NCBI GenBank assembly: GCA_964030475.1
Contig: CAXIPT010000004.1
Coordinates: forward strand, 5,412,695 to 5,476,694
Direction: 5' to 3'
Source: Tethya wilhelma
Lineage: Eukaryota > Porifera > Demospongiae > Tethyida > Tethyidae
DNA: 64,000 bases
Shown: piece after piece, positions 63,696-64,000 of the stretch
How positions within the stretch are numbered: the first letter of the stretch is position 1
How the letters are laid out: each line of letters begins with the position of its first letter
Position numbers and translations under genes: made by a program
The notes under the pieces: generated by a model
Database searches by the model: none
Told to the model about the DNA's origin: nothing
Seen by the model: only the letters and a program-made list of their open reading frames with translations

Positions 63696-64000
63696 TATTT
63701 GTACCTTTTTCTTTTTTTTAATGCCCATCCTGCTGCTATCACTGCCAATACAATCACCAGTAGTCCTGATACAACTCCCAATGGTATGGCTATAGGCAGT
63801 GCACAATAGTGCAATAGACTTTGTTTATTGTTAGTAGGAGTTTGTCTCAGTTGTATGTGAGACACACTGACTCCACTACGGGTTGGTAGTGGCGTGGCTG
63901 CGCATTCTCTACTAGTTGTCGTGGTTCTTGTGATGGTGACAGTCTCTGTGTGATGTATAGGCATAACTCTGGTAAAGGTGCGTGTTTGTGTCTCAGTAAT
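63396..64000 (-). CDS. gene D: mucin-like membrane protein with YxxM tail, 5' end off-window
   Basis: Exon 64000-63705 (open at the window edge) reads HHTETVTITRTTTTS, a Thr-rich stalk, a membrane helix (PIAIPLGVVSGLLVIVLAVI) and WALKKRKR; it ends in phase 2. After a 74-bp intron the tail exon 63630-63396 reads RARSATEFTRNVAYGLSFHL, ENYEVRHSS, DRIYEEMNRIN and TMYEEMNASS. The two YEEM sites fit the YxxM consensus recognised by PI3-kinase p85 SH2 domains. The frame is open throughout and matches gene C in phase and layout. Confidence 0.7.
63631..63704 (-). repeat. gene D intron made almost wholly of a (CA)n microsatellite
   Basis: The 74-bp GT-AG intron runs GTACAAATAATT, then about 58 bases of CA repeat (sense strand), then CTAG. 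On the plus strand it is the (TG)n tract at 63634-63692. Confidence 0.85.

Overview
The window looks like a stretch of an early-branching animal nuclear genome, most probably a demosponge (Amphimedon-like). This is inferred from content: GT-AG introns, animal-type genes (a UBR5/hyd-like ubiquitin ligase, SEC31, laccase-like multicopper oxidase, beta/gamma-crystallin), many intronless RING/TRAF proteins, kinase-kelch genes, AT-rich spacers and abundant foldback MITEs. No species assignment can be proven from the sequence alone. No bacterial operon, CRISPR array or rRNA is visible.

Left 39 kb (1-39336): one minus-strand gene, resembling UBR5/hyperplastic discs, runs across the whole region in 12 exons. 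I joined these by hand; every splice phase agrees, giving about 1868 codons before the window edge, with any HECT end off-window. Its introns of 4.5-9.2 kb are crowded with other genes. Intron 11 holds two tandem minus-strand TRAF-type E3 genes. Intron 8 holds a plus-strand TRAF-type gene. Intron 7 holds a beta/gamma-crystallin gene, present as two identical copies around a single N that are probably an assembly artefact. Intron 4 holds a secreted GIY-YIG-domain gene, a RING/TRAF-finger gene, a TRAF-finger-only gene and two relics. Intron 1 is a graveyard of nested transposons, including a Harbinger transposase relic and a pogo-type transposase with a PHD finger. The parts of the UBR5-like protein seen here have no UBA domain and no UBR zinc finger where human UBR5 has them.

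Middle (39.3-44 kb): the UBR5-like gene stands head-to-head with the first exon of SEC31, about 510 bp apart, but no further SEC31 exon is recognisable. A single-exon, membrane-anchored laccase-like multicopper oxidase follows on the minus strand.

Right 20 kb (45-64 kb): a cluster of four minus-strand genes for small mucin-like single-pass membrane proteins, with repeated T/S-rich extracellular motifs and tyrosine-motif tails (NPxY-like, YEVP, YEEM). Two look intact, one of them with two interchangeable tail exons; two are broken by small indels, a lost start codon or a MITE insertion. Between them lie two related genes of a TKL-like kinase + coiled-coil + kelch family, both carrying reading-frame lesions and one lacking the kinase domain, and an uncharacterised exon. 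Tail tyrosine motifs, kinase-kelch proteins and TRAF E3 ligases are the kinds of parts used in receptor signalling, but a functional link between them is only a guess from proximity.
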